Assembly: GCA_028817635.1 (NCBI GenBank)
Contig: JAPPPH010000358.1
Location: 1-13,201, forward strand
Length of the DNA: 13,201 nt
Direction of reading: 5' to 3'
DNA from: Verrucomicrobiales bacterium
GTDB lineage: Bacteria; Verrucomicrobiota; Verrucomicrobiia; Limisphaerales; UBA1096
This document shows positions 7,114 to 13,201 of the stretch, in pieces. The notes beneath the pieces were generated by a model. The model was given only the letters and a program-made list of their open reading frames with translations. It was not told the DNA's origin and searched no databases. Within the stretch, counting starts at the first letter, position 1, and each line of letters begins with the position of its first letter. Both the position numbers and the translations under genes were made by a program.

Positions 7114-7127
7114 CGCTTGGCCAAGCG
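7114..7127. repeat. Iterated palindrome, intergenic 14-bp copy
   Basis: CGCTTGGCCAAGCG, 16 nt beyond the fabD stop. This is the only copy outside a gene, so its conservation cannot be explained by protein sequence. Confidence 0.92.
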
Positions 7128-7143
7128 CAGCCTATCTTGATCG

Positions 7144-8073
7144 TCAGGCGTTAAGCGCCTCGGCTGACTTGGCCAGGCTGTCGTTGTCGGCGACGTTAAG
7201 CACCTCCAGCCCGCGATCAATCCTTCGCATGAACCCGGTCAGCGCCGTGCCCGGGCCAAGCTCGATGAAGCGCGTCACCCCGTCTGCAATCATCGCGCGG
7301 ATGCACGCCTCCCATCGCACCGACGACGTCACCTGATCCACCATCGTCCCGGCGATACTCGCGGCGCCGACGTGCGCTTGGCCGGTGACATTGCTATAAA
7401 CCGGCACCGAGGGCTCGCGCAACTCGACCTTGGCCAAGGCCTCGGCCAAGCCGGCCTGTGACGGTTGCATGAGCGGCGAGTGATACGCCCCGGCCACCGG
7501 CAACGGGATCGCGCGCTTGGCCCCGGCCGCCTTGGCCGCCTCGCAGGCGGCGTCCATTTTGTCGGCGTCTCCGGAGAGGACGATTTGCCCTGGGCAGTTG
7601 AGGTTGGCCAGGCTCACGCCGGCCTGTTCGCAGACTCCGCGCACCGCCTCCTCATCGAGACCGACGATTGCCGCCATCCCGCCGGAGCTGGCCTCGCATG
7701 CCTCCTGCATCAGCTTGCCGCGCCGACGAACCACGCGAAGGCCATCCTCAAAGCCAATCGCATCCGCAGCGGCCAACGCAGTGAACTCGCCCAGCGACAA
7801 ACCGGCCGTGGCTTCAAATGAAATCGACGGAGCCTGTTCGCGGAGCAATTGAAGCGCGATCCAGCCAACGAGATAGATCGCCGGTTGCGCGTGCTCCGTG
7901 CGCACCAGTTCCTCCTCCGGCCCGGAAAAACAAATCTCACTCAGGCCGTAGCCCAGCGCCTCGTCGGCCTCGGCAAACAGCGACTTCGCAGTCGGATGCG
8001 CCTCGGCCAGATCTTTCCCCATCCCGACAACCTGGGCTCCCTGCCCGGCAAACAGCAATGCAGTTTTCGCCAT
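7144..8073 (-). CDS. fabD: Malonyl-CoA:ACP transacylase
   Basis: The 309-residue protein has the size and all catalytic marks of FabD. These are the GQGAQ oxyanion segment (Q11 and Q14 region), the nucleophile S93 in GLSLGE, R117 in RRRGKLM (binds the malonyl carboxylate), and H197 in AYHSPLM. GPGTALTGF near the C-terminus is also typical. It loads malonyl units from CoA onto acyl carrier protein for fatty acid synthesis in the cytoplasm. The ATG is at 8073-8071, 10 nt after the sulfatase stop. No fabH, fabG, acpP or fabF is adjacent, which is unusual because fabD generally sits in a fab cluster. The protein could serve another acyl pathway, but nothing in the sequence points to a polyketide enzyme. 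One 10-nt palindrome core is at 7429-7438. Confidence 0.95.
   Translation of the reverse strand: MAKTALLFAGQGAQVVGMGKDLAEAHPTAKSLFAEADEALGYGLSEICFSGPEEELVRTEHAQPAIYLVGWIALQLLREQAPSISFEATAGLSLGEFTALAAADAIGFEDGLRVVRRRGKLMQEACEASSGGMAAIVGLDEEAVRGVCEQAGVSLANLNCPGQIVLSGDADKMDAACEAAKAAGAKRAIPLPVAGAYHSPLMQPSQAGLAEALAKVELREPSVPVYSNVTGQAHVGAASIAGTMVDQVTSSVRWEACIRAMIADGVTRFIELGPGTALTGFMRRIDRGLEVLNVADNDSLAKSAEALNA
7429..7438. repeat. Iterated palindrome, 10-bp core
   Basis: CTTGGCCAAG in fabD, read as LAKV. Half sites (CTTGGCC, CGGCCAAG) cluster nearby at about 7376-7540. Confidence 0.75.
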
Positions 8074-8083
8074 GTGCCGGAGA

Positions 8084-9583
8084 CTAGTCCAAAGGCTTGA
8101 TGGGGTAAAACTCGGAAGGGGTGTGTTCGCGGGTCATGATCTTGCGCAAGCTCGCCACGACCTCCGGGTTGTCGGCGGCAACGTCGTTGGATTCACTGAT
8201 GTCCGCCTTTAGGTCATAGAGTTGAATCTTGAGCGGTCGCTTGTTGTTTTTGCGCAGGATGTTTTGGCGCACCGCCTTCCAGCGGCCGGCCCAGACCGCC
8301 TGCTGGCCGCCGTAGCCGGAAAATTCCCGGTACAAAAACGGACGCGGATTCTGTTTCCTGCCGCGCAAAACATCGGCGATGCTAAGGCCATCGATGTTGT
8401 CCGGGGCAGCCTTTTTTTCGCCGATCAAATCGAGCAGCGTCGGCACCCAATCTTCGAGGCCGGTGACGTAGTCCGAAGTCGTCCCCTCCGGCACGCGACC
8501 GGGCCAACGCACAATCATTGGCACGCGGATGCCGCCCTCGTACAGCGAACCTTTCAGGCCGCGTAGCGGCTTGACGCTCTCAAAAAAATCGTAGTCCACC
8601 TCGGCCTTGAGATGCGTCGTGCCGTTGTCGGACGTGAACACCACGATCGTGTTTTTCGCGAGGCCAAGCTCGTCGAGCAGATCGAGCACGCGGCCGATGT
8701 AGCGATCCATCCGCGTGATCATCGCGGCATAGGCGGCGCGCGGCGTGAAGTGCGGCGTATAGCCGTAACCCTTGGCACGGACGAACGGCGGGTCGTTCCA
8801 CTTTTGCGCGAGGTATGGTTTCAATTCCTCGTCCGGCACGTGCAGCGCGACGTGCGGGATGACAGTCGGGTAGTAGAGGAAGAACGGTTTCTCCTTGTGA
8901 TCGCGGATGAACTTCAGTGCCTGTTCGTTGATACGGTCCGGCGCGTAGTCCTTGCCCTTGAAGACGTCGTAGCTGCGCGGGTCGGCGGGGTCGGCGCCCT
9001 TGGGCAGCGAGGCGTGTCCCGGCACCGGCGGCTCGTTGTTCAGCGGCACGCGCTTGAGGTTGCTCCACAAATAGTTTGGGTAGTAGCTGTGTGCGTGGCG
9101 TTGGCAGTTGTAGCCGTAGAAACGGTCAAAGCCCTGATGAATCGGATCGCCCTCCGAACCGGGGAACCCCAGCCCCCATTTGCCGAACGCGCCGGTGGCG
9201 TAGCCCTGGTCGCGCAGCAACTCGGCCATCGTGATTTCGTCCTTCGGGATTGGACGCTGGCCTTCCGGCTTGATCTCACCGTTGTTCCGCACGAACGCAT
9301 GCCCCGGGTGCTTGCCGGTCATCAACACGCAGCGCGACGGCGCACAGACCGCGTTGCCGGAGTAGTTGCGCGTGAACCGCATCCCCTGCTTGGCCAAGCG
9401 GTCGAGGTGGGGAGTCTTGATTTTCTTCTGTCCGTAGCTCCCCAACTCGGAGTAGCCGAGGTCATCGGCCATGATGAAAATGATGTTTGGCTTGGCCGCA
9501 TTGGCCTTGGCCAAGCTGCCCACAAAAACCAGCACCAACGCCAGCTTGGCCAAGCGACAACCGTACAGTTTGATTTGTTGCAT
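8084..9583 (-). CDS. Secreted type I sulfatase (formylglycine, Cys type)
   Basis: The protein has 499 residues from the ATG at 9583-9581. This start gives a signal peptide with a basic N-region (MQQIKLYGCRLAK), a hydrophobic stretch ALVLVFVGSL and an ANA-A cleavage site near residue 29. It leads directly into the sulfatase opening KPNIIFIMADDLGY. The longer open frame back to 9781 adds 66 residues that do not resemble a sulfatase. The metal-binding D40-D41, the C-x-P-S-R site (C80, to be converted to formylglycine by a sulfatase-modifying enzyme) and the D319-N320 metal ligands in FTSDNG are all present. EGGIRVPMIVRWPGRV is another family hallmark. It should hydrolyse sulfate esters, probably on a sulfated polysaccharide, outside the cytoplasm; the exact substrate is unknown. 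The stop lies 10 nt before fabD. Palindrome copies are at 9388-9399, 9506-9515 and 9544-9555, the last two inside the signal peptide. Confidence 0.9.
   Translation of the reverse strand: MQQIKLYGCRLAKLALVLVFVGSLAKANAAKPNIIFIMADDLGYSELGSYGQKKIKTPHLDRLAKQGMRFTRNYSGNAVCAPSRCVLMTGKHPGHAFVRNNGEIKPEGQRPIPKDEITMAELLRDQGYATGAFGKWGLGFPGSEGDPIHQGFDRFYGYNCQRHAHSYYPNYLWSNLKRVPLNNEPPVPGHASLPKGADPADPRSYDVFKGKDYAPDRINEQALKFIRDHKEKPFFLYYPTVIPHVALHVPDEELKPYLAQKWNDPPFVRAKGYGYTPHFTPRAAYAAMITRMDRYIGRVLDLLDELGLAKNTIVVFTSDNGTTHLKAEVDYDFFESVKPLRGLKGSLYEGGIRVPMIVRWPGRVPEGTTSDYVTGLEDWVPTLLDLIGEKKAAPDNIDGLSIADVLRGRKQNPRPFLYREFSGYGGQQAVWAGRWKAVRQNILRKNNKRPLKIQLYDLKADISESNDVAADNPEVVASLRKIMTREHTPSEFYPIKPLD
9388..9399. 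repeat. Iterated palindrome, 12-bp copy
   Basis: GCTTGGCCAAGC in the sulfatase gene, read as RLAKQ, shortly before the catalytic Cys codon on the minus strand. Confidence 0.88.
9506..9515. repeat. Iterated palindrome, 10-bp core
   Basis: CTTGGCCAAG, read as SLAKA at the end of the sulfatase signal peptide. Confidence 0.75.
9544..9555. repeat. Iterated palindrome, 12-bp copy
   Basis: GCTTGGCCAAGC, read as RLAKL in the N-region of the sulfatase signal peptide. It lies 28 nt from the core copy at 9506-9515. Confidence 0.88.
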
Positions 9584-10020
9584 CGGCGTCAGCGTCACAC
9601 AACCCATTTGGCGGAACAAGGAAAGGATGATGACTTGAAAACAAAGAAGCCGGCCAAGCCGAAGCTTGACCGGCCAAATTTCGTTCCGAAGCGCCAAGGT
9701 TGGAGAAACCTTCAAGCTCTCCGGTGAACTTTCGATTAATGCGATGTCGGTTTTAGCGGAAATCCACGACAGCACTCGCATCAGACACCGTGCGAACTGG
9801 CCGCAAGCTCCACCAAACTCCCCGATTCGTCAAGTGTTTTTCACGATTTTTTGAGTGATCTTAACACAATCGAAACGCAGCCGACGCACTCACGATAACC
9901 TTGCAGTAACATTTTACGGTCAAACGGCGTATTTGCGGAAGTGGCATCGGGGCTGCTCCAGCTCCAACGGCGTTGATGCTGATTTGACGCCGCCCTCATT
10001 TGCCCTACTTTTTCCGAACG
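9584..10020. other. Divergent intergenic region between sulfatase and PQQ-like gene
   Basis: This spacer of about 440 nt must contain promoters for both directions. It is more AT-rich than the genes, especially at 9835-9925. The sequence AACGGCGT occurs twice in direct orientation (9923-9930 and 9966-9973), and an inverted ACGCCG follows at 9987-9992, about 30 nt before the propeller ATG. This could be an operator but is weak evidence. A 30-codon TTG-initiated frame (9635-9727, plus strand, Lys- and Pro-rich) has AAGGA upstream, but I do not regard it as a supported gene. No RNA gene or convincing sigma-70 promoter pair was recognised. Confidence 0.5.
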
Positions 10021-11457
10021 ATGTTGCGACTACTACGTAATGCTCTGCTCACCGCCGCGCTATTGGCGGTTGGGGCCTCCGTTGCCCACGCGGCGGATTG
10101 GCCCAACTGGCGCGGCCCCGATCACAACGGTGTTTCCCGGGAAACCGACTGGTACGAAAAATGGCCCTCGCGCGGCCCCAAACGACTCTGGAAGGCCTCG
10201 GTCGGTACCGGCTTCGCGGCGGTCTCCGTGGCCAACGGCCGGGTATTCACCATGGGCAACCGCTCGGCACGCGATCAGGTCATCGCGCTCGATGAGGCCA
10301 CCGGCGAGGAGTTGTGGAAGCACACCTACTCCGAGCCGCTCACTCCAAACCTCTACGACGGCGGCCCCAACGCCACCCCGACCGTCGACGGTGAATTCGT
10401 TTACACGCTGAGCAAGACCGGTAAGGCGTACTGCTTCAAAGCGGCCACCGGCGACGTGGTTTGGACCAAGGACCTGAAGCGGCTTTACAACGCACGGGTG
10501 CCGAGTTGGGGCTTCGCCTCATCGCCGCTCATTCAGGGCGAGCGCGTGGTCTACAACGTCGGCACACGGGGTGTCGCCCTCAAGAAGGACACCGGCCGAC
10601 TCGCGTGGAAAACCGGCAGCGGCACCGCCGGCTACGCGACCGCCGTCCCGTATGATCACAACGGCAAGGAGGCGCTGGTGATGTTCGCCGGCGACAGTGC
10701 CTACGGGGTCGACCTCGCGAACGGCAGGCAGCTTTGGAAAAAATCGTTCCGCACCAGCGCCAGCGTCAATGCCGCCGACCCGGTGCTGTACGACGGCAAG
10801 ATTTTCCTTACCTCCAACTCGCGCGACGGTGAGCTGATCGAGCTGCGCGGCACAAGTACCCGTTCCAAGTGGAAGAACCGCAACATGCGCATCCATTTCA
10901 ACGCCGGCGTGGTCGTGGGCGAATACCTTTACGGCGCGGACGGACGGATCGAGCGCGGCAAAACAGTTCGCTGTATCAATATGAAAACCGGCGAGACCGA
11001 GTGGACCAAAAGCAACATGCCGTGCAGCTCCATCACCGCCGCCGATGACAAGCTGATCATCCTCACCCGCGACGGCAACCTCTACATCGCCGAGGCCTCA
11101 CCAAGCCGGTTCAAGCAACTGGCCAAGTCCCGCGTGATCACCGGCACCTGCTGGACTGTCCCGGTACTGGCCAACCGCAGCCTCTACGTACGCAACTCGC
11201 GCGGTACACTCTACAAGCTGCAGATGAGCGAGATGGTCGTCGAGCCACAGCCGTTGGCCGTAAAACTCGACGGAGCCGACCTGAAGTTTTCGTGGCCGGC
11301 GAAGGGCACCTTCATCCTCGAGTCCACCGAGGCGCTTGGCCAAGCGGCAGACTGGCACGAAGTCGGCAGCGGTGCGGCCAAGGAGGACGACCGGATGACC
11401 GTCCGCGTGCGCCCCAGCAAATCCGGTCAGAAATTTTTCCGACTCCGCAGTAAATGA
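10021..11457 (+). CDS. Secreted PQQ-like beta-propeller repeat protein
   Basis: The protein has 478 residues from the ATG at 10021; an in-frame TTG at 10000 would add seven residues before the signal peptide. Residues 1-24 form a signal peptide (RNALLTAALLAVGASVAHA, cut before ADW). The mature protein opens with DWPNWRGPDHNGVS, the usual start of PQQ-like propellers in Planctomycetota and Verrucomicrobiota. Blade repeats of the form ALDEATGEELWKHTY, FKAATGDVVWTKDL, ALKKDTGRLAWKTG, GVDLANGRQLWKKSF and NMKTGETEWTKS follow. These WD-like blades usually act as structural or binding scaffolds, and nothing shows that PQQ is bound. The C-terminus (about 435-478, ending FFRLRSK) looks like a small beta-module appended to the propeller. 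No Shine-Dalgarno is evident. The stop overlaps the next gene start (ATGA). One palindrome copy, at 11333-11346, encodes ALGQA in the C-terminal module. Confidence 0.88.
   Translation: MLRLLRNALLTAALLAVGASVAHAADWPNWRGPDHNGVSRETDWYEKWPSRGPKRLWKASVGTGFAAVSVANGRVFTMGNRSARDQVIALDEATGEELWKHTYSEPLTPNLYDGGPNATPTVDGEFVYTLSKTGKAYCFKAATGDVVWTKDLKRLYNARVPSWGFASSPLIQGERVVYNVGTRGVALKKDTGRLAWKTGSGTAGYATAVPYDHNGKEALVMFAGDSAYGVDLANGRQLWKKSFRTSASVNAADPVLYDGKIFLTSNSRDGELIELRGTSTRSKWKNRNMRIHFNAGVVVGEYLYGADGRIERGKTVRCINMKTGETEWTKSNMPCSSITAADDKLIILTRDGNLYIAEASPSRFKQLAKSRVITGTCWTVPVLANRSLYVRNSRGTLYKLQMSEMVVEPQPLAVKLDGADLKFSWPAKGTFILESTEALGQAADWHEVGSGAAKEDDRMTVRVRPSKSGQKFFRLRSK
11333..11346. repeat. Iterated palindrome, 14-bp copy
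   Basis: CGCTTGGCCAAGCG, read as ALGQA in the C-terminal module of the PQQ-like protein on the plus strand. Confidence 0.9.
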
Positions 11458-12212
11458 ACTTGGCCAAGCGCAACGGATTCACCCTGATCGAGCTGCTAGT
11501 GGTAATCGCCATCATCGCCATCCTTGCCGCCCTGCTGCTCCCCAGCCTGGCCAGTGCCAAGGAACGCGCGCGGCGGACGAACTGCAAAAATCATATCAAG
11601 CAATTCCTCACCGTCGCCCACCTGTACGGAGGCGATAACGAGGGTAAACTGCCCAGCGGCCTTTCCGACGCCAAGGAGCCGAAGGACGACCACACTCCGC
11701 TGATCTCCACGCCGATCCGCGCCGAGCTGCTCAAGTATGCGCCGTTCAACATCTACGAGTGCTCCAACCTCGGCAAACCGTTTGGCAACCCGAACGGCTG
11801 GCTGTTCGAGGGCTGGGGCTACGTGATCGGCTACAACTACCTCGGCGGCCACTACCAGACCCCGTGGCCACCGCTGGACGGATTCCAGGGGTGGATCTCC
11901 CCGCAGACCCTCTCCGACGATCCCAGCCTACCGCTCGTTACCGACCTCAACACTTGGTCGCCCGGCTACATGCACACCCTCGCCCCGCATGGGCCAAGGG
12001 GACCGATCCTTTTTGACTACGGCACCGCTGAGGACGAGGAGATCGACTACTCCAACCCCAGCGCCGAGGGTGCCTCGTCGAAAGACGTCGGTGCCGATGG
12101 TGGCAACGTCGGCTGGCTCGACGGCTCCGTCCGCTGGAAGGACATCGACCAGATGAAGCCGTACCGCGGCTCCCAAATGTGGGGCCAAGACGGCGCTTTC
12201 TGTCTTTGGTGA
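11454..12212 (+). CDS. Type IV pilin-like/pseudopilin protein with prepilin leader
   Basis: The 252-residue protein has a class III (prepilin) leader, MNLAKRNG|FTLIELLVVIAIIAI. The predicted prepilin peptidase cut is after G8, F9 would be N-methylated, and E13 is the conserved Glu5 of the mature protein. A hydrophobic helix runs to about residue 31. The C-terminal GADGGNVGWLDGSVRWK (213-229) resembles the H-x9-DG tail motif seen in the large pseudopilin-like families of Planctomycetota and Verrucomicrobiota. Such proteins are abundant in those phyla and their role is largely unknown; assembly into a secretion-like pseudopilus is one possibility. The ATG overlaps the TGA of the propeller gene by 4 nt, so translation is likely coupled. 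The 10-nt palindrome core at 11459-11468 covers codons 2-5 of the leader. Confidence 0.9.
   Translation: MNLAKRNGFTLIELLVVIAIIAILAALLLPSLASAKERARRTNCKNHIKQFLTVAHLYGGDNEGKLPSGLSDAKEPKDDHTPLISTPIRAELLKYAPFNIYECSNLGKPFGNPNGWLFEGWGYVIGYNYLGGHYQTPWPPLDGFQGWISPQTLSDDPSLPLVTDLNTWSPGYMHTLAPHGPRGPILFDYGTAEDEEIDYSNPSAEGASSKDVGADGGNVGWLDGSVRWKDIDQMKPYRGSQMWGQDGAFCLW
11459..11468. repeat. Iterated palindrome, 10-bp core at a translation start
   Basis: CTTGGCCAAG, beginning 5 nt after the A of the pilin ATG and read as NLAKR in the prepilin leader. Confidence 0.75.
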
Positions 12213-12250
12213 GCATTGCCAAGACACGTTTGACTTAGTAAACCGCCTGC

Positions 12251-13054
12251 GTGTCCGACGCGTCTCCCAGTATCCTGCTGCTCATCCCCGCCTATAACGA
12301 GGAGAGCCGCATCGCTCCCGTACTGGAGGATTACGCGGTCTACTTTCGCGAACATCATCCTGAACGCTTTAGCCTCGTCGTCGTGCTCAACGGCTGCACC
12401 GACAACACGCTTGGCGTGGTCGAGGCGGCCTCGGAAAAATTCCCCGAGATTCGCTGCGTCAACATCCCCGAGCCAATCGGCAAGGGCGGCGCGTTGATCG
12501 AGGGGCTCAAGCTCGCGCCCGAGGCGGATCTCGTCGGCTATGTCGATGCCGATGGAGCCACACCGCCGGCCGCCTTCGACGATCTCGTCCGACAATGTGC
12601 CGACACCGATTGCGTGATCGGTTCCCGCTGGCTGGCCGACTCGGTGCTGCATCAGGAACAAACATTTCGACGCCGGTTCGCCAGCCGCGCCTTTCATGCG
12701 ATCATCCAAGGGTTTTTCTGGATGGGCATCCGCGACACCCAGTGCGGAGCCAAGGTCATGAAACGCGAAGCCGTCGAGGCGATCCACGGCCAACTCACCG
12801 TGGCCGACATGGCGTTCGACATCAACCTGCTCTTCGCCCTCAAGCGCTCCGGCTTCAGGGTGCTCGAGGTGCCCACCGAGTGGACGGATCAGGTCGGCTC
12901 CAAAGTCGAGCTTGGCCGGACGTCGTTCGTCATGCTGCTGTCGGTGATCCGGTTGCGGTTGTACTACTCGCCGTTCTATCGGCTGCTGGCACCACTGCGC
13001 CCGCTCGAGGCGTGGCTGTATCGCAAACTCAGCGCGCCGCCTCCGCTGAAATAA
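12251..13054 (+). CDS. Family 2 glycosyltransferase, dolichyl/polyprenyl-phosphate hexosyltransferase type
   Basis: The protein has 267 residues from a GTG at 12251, which directly precedes the domain; no better ATG exists. The GT-A fold signs are IPAYNEESRI (12-21), VLNGCTDNT (45-53), GKGGALIEGLKLA, the metal/nucleotide-binding D99-A-D101 in YVDADGATPP, GSR (124-126), and DTQCGAKVMKR (162-172). This last motif is typical of dolichyl-phosphate beta-glucosyl/mannosyltransferase relatives. EVPTEWTD near residue 210 also fits. It probably moves a hexose from a nucleotide sugar to polyprenyl phosphate or to a glycan at the inner membrane face. The C-terminal region is amphipathic (LRLYYSPFYRLLAPLR) rather than clearly transmembrane. 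It follows the pilin gene after a 38-nt gap. Its TAA lies inside the terminator stem shared with the convergent aminotransferase gene. Confidence 0.9.
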   Translation: MSDASPSILLLIPAYNEESRIAPVLEDYAVYFREHHPERFSLVVVLNGCTDNTLGVVEAASEKFPEIRCVNIPEPIGKGGALIEGLKLAPEADLVGYVDADGATPPAAFDDLVRQCADTDCVIGSRWLADSVLHQEQTFRRRFASRAFHAIIQGFFWMGIRDTQCGAKVMKREAVEAIHGQLTVADMAFDINLLFALKRSGFRVLEVPTEWTDQVGSKVELGRTSFVMLLSVIRLRLYYSPFYRLLAPLRPLEAWLYRKLSAPPPLK

Positions 13055-13079
13055 CCGGCGTTGCTTCCGGTTATTTTTT
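13049..13079. terminator. Bidirectional intrinsic terminator
   Basis: A perfect 10-bp inverted repeat has AAATAACCGG at 13049-13058 and CCGGTTATTT at 13067-13076, with an 8-nt loop. It is followed by a T run (13074-13079) on the plus strand and preceded by an A-rich stretch that gives a shorter U run on the minus strand. It separates two convergent genes and serves both. Confidence 0.85.
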
Positions 13080-13201
13080 CCCGATCACCCTACCCAACCG
13101 CTGGATGCCCCTGCGAATATCCGCCTCCGAGGCGGCTCCAAAACTGAGCCGCATCTCATGGCTTGGCTTTCGGCGGGTGGCGTCGTCCGCGTAGCAAAGG
13201 T
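13071..13201 (-). CDS. PLP-dependent aminotransferase, C-terminal fragment (runs off right edge)
   Basis: Only the last 42 codons are present, ending at a TAA at 13073-13071. The reading ends MRLSFGAASEADIRRGIQRL followed by GRVIGKK. That is the typical closing helix of class I/II aminotransferases, in which the Arg of RLSFG (here in MRLSFGAAS) binds the substrate carboxylate. The strongest resemblance, from memory, is to the LysN/MocR-like aminotransferase group, which often reads NxxRLSFA/G...E.I..G...L. The substrate cannot be determined from this fragment. It converges on the GT2 gene with 16 nt between the stop codons. Confidence 0.7.
   Translation of the reverse strand, partial: LCYADDATRRKPSHEMRLSFGAASEADIRRGIQRLGRVIGKK

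Larger units (their letters stand above)
6903..7143. other. Intergenic spacer with repeat element and an iterated-palindrome copy
   Basis: This 241-nt spacer separates the end of fabD from the start of the esterase, both on the minus strand. It holds a double-hairpin repeat (7026-7088), one 14-bp copy of the iterated palindrome (7114-7127), and two short overlapping inverted repeats (6953-6982). It must also hold the promoter for the esterase unit if fabD transcription stops here. I could not pick a convincing -35/-10 pair. Confidence 0.6.

Noticed and set aside
508..7127. A CRISPR array made of the palindromic repeats.
   Set aside because: Spacing is irregular over kilobases, copies lie inside genes, and no cas gene is present.
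8612..9727. A 371-codon plus-strand frame opposite the sulfatase.
   Set aside because: It is antisense to the sulfatase active-site region, shows no recognisable motif, and has composition typical of a shadow frame.
9635..9727. A 30-residue Lys/Pro-rich peptide starting with TTG behind an AAGGA.
   Set aside because: It has a rare start codon and a very short length, no recognisable family, and overlaps antisense to the possible sulfatase leader. Support is insufficient.
9584..9781. An extra 66 N-terminal residues for the sulfatase.
   Set aside because: The frame is open, but the added segment precedes a complete signal peptide beginning at the ATG at 9583 and shows no sulfatase similarity.
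508..11468. The repeated LAKR and LGQA peptides as a protein motif.
   Set aside because: They occur in proteins of unrelated families and in two different frames of the same DNA word, so the DNA sequence is the conserved entity.

Overview
The window looks like a chromosome segment of a heterotrophic Verrucomicrobiota bacterium (or a close relative in the Planctomycetota-Verrucomicrobiota-Chlamydiota group). The clues are a formylglycine sulfatase, a secreted two-domain acetyl-xylan-esterase-like hydrolase, a PQQ-type beta-propeller protein opening with DWPNWRGP, and a short-tailed pseudopilin ending in a G-x-DG-type motif. A large GC-rich hairpin repeat of a kind I associate with Verrucomicrobiota also fits. 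Base composition is GC-rich throughout, and I see no phage, transposase, CRISPR, tRNA or rRNA sequence.

Layout, minus strand, read in transcription order from about 9.6 kb down to 1. A type I sulfatase (9583-8084) is followed 10 nt later by malonyl-CoA:ACP transacylase FabD (8073-7144). A 241-nt spacer follows, carrying a double-hairpin repeat. Then comes a tight run: secreted esterase (6902-4875), ArsR-HTH/methyltransferase fusion (4871-3942), YjhG/YagF-type aldonate dehydratase (3901-1967), SAM methyltransferase (1964-1236), GT4 glycosyltransferase (1239-124), and the first 30 codons of an ABC transporter ATPase running off the left edge (90-1). Spacings are 3, 40, 2, -4 and 33 nt, so these genes look like one transcription unit.

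Layout, plus strand. After a divergent spacer of about 440 nt come a secreted PQQ-like beta-propeller protein (10021-11457), a type IV pilin-like protein whose ATG overlaps the propeller stop (11454-12212), and a GT2 glycosyltransferase (12251-13054). GT2 converges on the tail of a PLP-dependent aminotransferase entering from the right edge. The two convergent genes share one bidirectional terminator, and their two stop codons pair with each other in its stem.

Functionally, the sulfatase, esterase and aldonate dehydratase suggest use of sulfated or acylated polysaccharide and pentose-derived aldonic acids. The two glycosyltransferases and the methyltransferase suggest cell-surface glycan building. 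This link is inferred from gene order and family membership only.

The most unusual feature is a highly iterated perfect palindrome. GCTTGGCCAAGC occurs 9 times exactly, and its 10-nt core CTTGGCCAAG 14 times, in 13.2 kb, where about 0.001 and 0.013 copies would be expected in random sequence. Copies lie inside six unrelated genes plus the N-terminus of the pilin, and one is intergenic. In genes it is read only in the frames giving (R)LAK(R) or (A)LGQ(A), never in the frame giving AWPS. It resembles the cyanobacterial HIP1 palindrome or a DNA uptake sequence in behaviour, but I do not recognise this word from any described system.
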